NCBI GenBank assembly: GCA_910586955.1
Contig: CAJUMM010000139.1
Location: 1 to 5,085, forward strand
DNA length: 5,085 bases
Direction of reading: 5' to 3'
Origin: an uncultured Lachnospiraceae bacterium
Lineage (GTDB): Bacteria; Bacillota; Clostridia; Lachnospirales; Lachnospiraceae
A program made the translations under genes and the position numbers. Shown one piece after another: positions 4,200 through 5,085 of the stretch. The notes under the pieces were generated by a model. It searched no databases. It was not told the origin of the DNA and saw nothing but the letters and a program-made list of their open reading frames with translations. Numbering within the stretch: the first letter of the stretch is position 1; the number at the start of each line of letters is the position of its first letter.

Positions 4200-5084
4200 A
4201 TGTCTGTTACAAACCTGAAGCGGATTGCCCTTGGGGCCATGGTGTGCCATTATGTGGGAGCCTTCCTTCCGGGAGCGCCTATATGGCTTCAATGGATTGG
4301 GCGTCTGTCCGCCCCCCTGTTTTTTTACTGTATGGCCTGGAGCCTGGACAAGACCCATGACAAACGCCTGTATTTTAAGCGGCTGTATTTCTGCAGTGTG
4401 GGAATGGCCGCTATCAATCTGATCCTGTCCATTGTAGTGGAGAAGACCGGGCTTGTCACCGCCGTAACCAGCAATATGTTTGCCTCTTTGTTTGCAGGGG
4501 CTCTCTTTATTGAATTTCTGGAGTATGCCAAGAGACATCCCAAGAGGGGAAAACGAATGCTTGGAAGCTTCCTGTTCTGGCAGCTGGCTTTTGCCGGACT
4601 CTGGGCTGTGCTCTATGAGCTGGCAGGCGTTCCCTATGCCTTTTTAAATCTGGCTTCCGCCCTGGCGGGAAGCGCCCTGACCTGCGAGGGAGCCTTTATG
4701 TATGTGCTTATGGGGGTGGCTTTTTACTATACCAAGGAGGACAGACGGAAGCTGTGCATTGCCTACCTTGGCATCTGCCTGATCTTTTTTATCAATTCCG
4801 CTTTTGGCCTGTGGGGACGGATTTTCATGCTGGTAGGCAGCGATATCCTGGTGGCAGTTATGGAGATTCTCACCGGTCTGGTTCTCTGGGGCGCATCCTT
4901 CCGGCCCCTGTTTGACGTTTACCACATGCTGAACAACGATTTCCAGTGGATGATGATTGCAGCCCTGCCCCTGCTTTTGTGCTGCAACGGGGAAAAGGGC
5001 AGAGGATTCAAATATTTCTACTATATCTTTTATCCGGCCCATGTGTACCTGCTCTGGTTTGTGGGAACGGTGCTGATCGGGTAA
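4200..5084 (+). CDS. TraX family protein (acyltransferase-like integral membrane protein)
   Basis: This 294-residue polytopic membrane protein has roughly eight to ten hydrophobic segments. TraX of the F plasmid N-acetylates pilin; chromosomal relatives in Firmicutes have no established substrate. Family features are the N-terminal NLKRIALGAMVCHYVG (5-20, with His17 where TraX proteins have a DH pair), IGRLSAPLFFYCMAW (33-47), and the hallmark C-terminus NGEKGRGFKYFYYIFYPAH (263-281, ending in His281). ATG 4200 is preferred: AAGGGAG (4184-4190) lies 9 bases upstream. An in-frame GTG at 4155 has no ribosome site, would overlap the small upstream gene, and adds a polar extension before the conserved start. 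The gene is complete, ending one base before the window edge. With no conjugation genes nearby, a role in modifying an envelope or secreted substrate is inference. Confidence 0.88.
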   Translation: MSVTNLKRIALGAMVCHYVGAFLPGAPIWLQWIGRLSAPLFFYCMAWSLDKTHDKRLYFKRLYFCSVGMAAINLILSIVVEKTGLVTAVTSNMFASLFAGALFIEFLEYAKRHPKRGKRMLGSFLFWQLAFAGLWAVLYELAGVPYAFLNLASALAGSALTCEGAFMYVLMGVAFYYTKEDRRKLCIAYLGICLIFFINSAFGLWGRIFMLVGSDILVAVMEILTGLVLWGASFRPLFDVYHMLNNDFQWMMIAALPLLLCCNGEKGRGFKYFYYIFYPAHVYLLWFVGTVLIG

Positions 5085-5085
5085 C

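Noticed and set aside
3269..4240. 323-codon open frame on the minus strand across DUF2953, gerW and the small gene
   Set aside because: It is antisense to three well-supported genes and has no recognisable protein features. The length is explained by GC-rich codon use on the other strand.

Overview
The window looks like ordinary chromosomal DNA from an anaerobic, probably spore-forming or spore-former-derived Firmicute, most likely a Clostridia/Lachnospiraceae gut-type bacterium. The reasons are a SEDS protein/class B PBP pair with a clostridial-style N-terminus, a DUF2953 protein next to a GerW (YtfJ) spore protein as in Bacillus subtilis ytfI-ytfJ, strong purine-rich Shine-Dalgarno sites, and roughly even base composition judged by eye. 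This placement is from recognition, not from a search. All genes are on the + strand and packed tightly.

Bases 1-1693 are a cell-wall module. The C-terminal part of an FtsW/RodA/SpoVE glycosyltransferase (cut by the window edge) overlaps the start of a complete class B penicillin-binding protein of the short PbpA type. The pair should polymerise and cross-link peptidoglycan. After it, 1694-1770 holds a very good housekeeping promoter (TTGTCA, 17 bp, TATACT) nested in short inverted repeats, so transcription probably restarts here.

Bases 1771-3946 hold a NUDIX hydrolase, a 107-residue protein I cannot name, a DUF2953 membrane-anchored protein with a long acidic linker, and GerW. The last three are separated by 0 and 12 bases. 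A sequence resembling a forespore sigma (F/G) promoter lies inside the DUF2953 gene about 160 bases before gerW, which would allow gerW to be expressed separately during sporulation.

Bases 4013-5084 hold a 53-residue two-helix membrane protein that is easily missed because of its size, followed after 25 bases by a TraX-family integral membrane acyltransferase-like protein with no conjugation genes in view.

I see no RNA genes, CRISPR arrays, insertion sequences or convincing intrinsic terminators. No clearly new system is evident. The points most worth checking are the small membrane protein/TraX pair, the dual-coding overlap, the nested promoter, the putative forespore promoter and several perfect hairpins inside or between genes.
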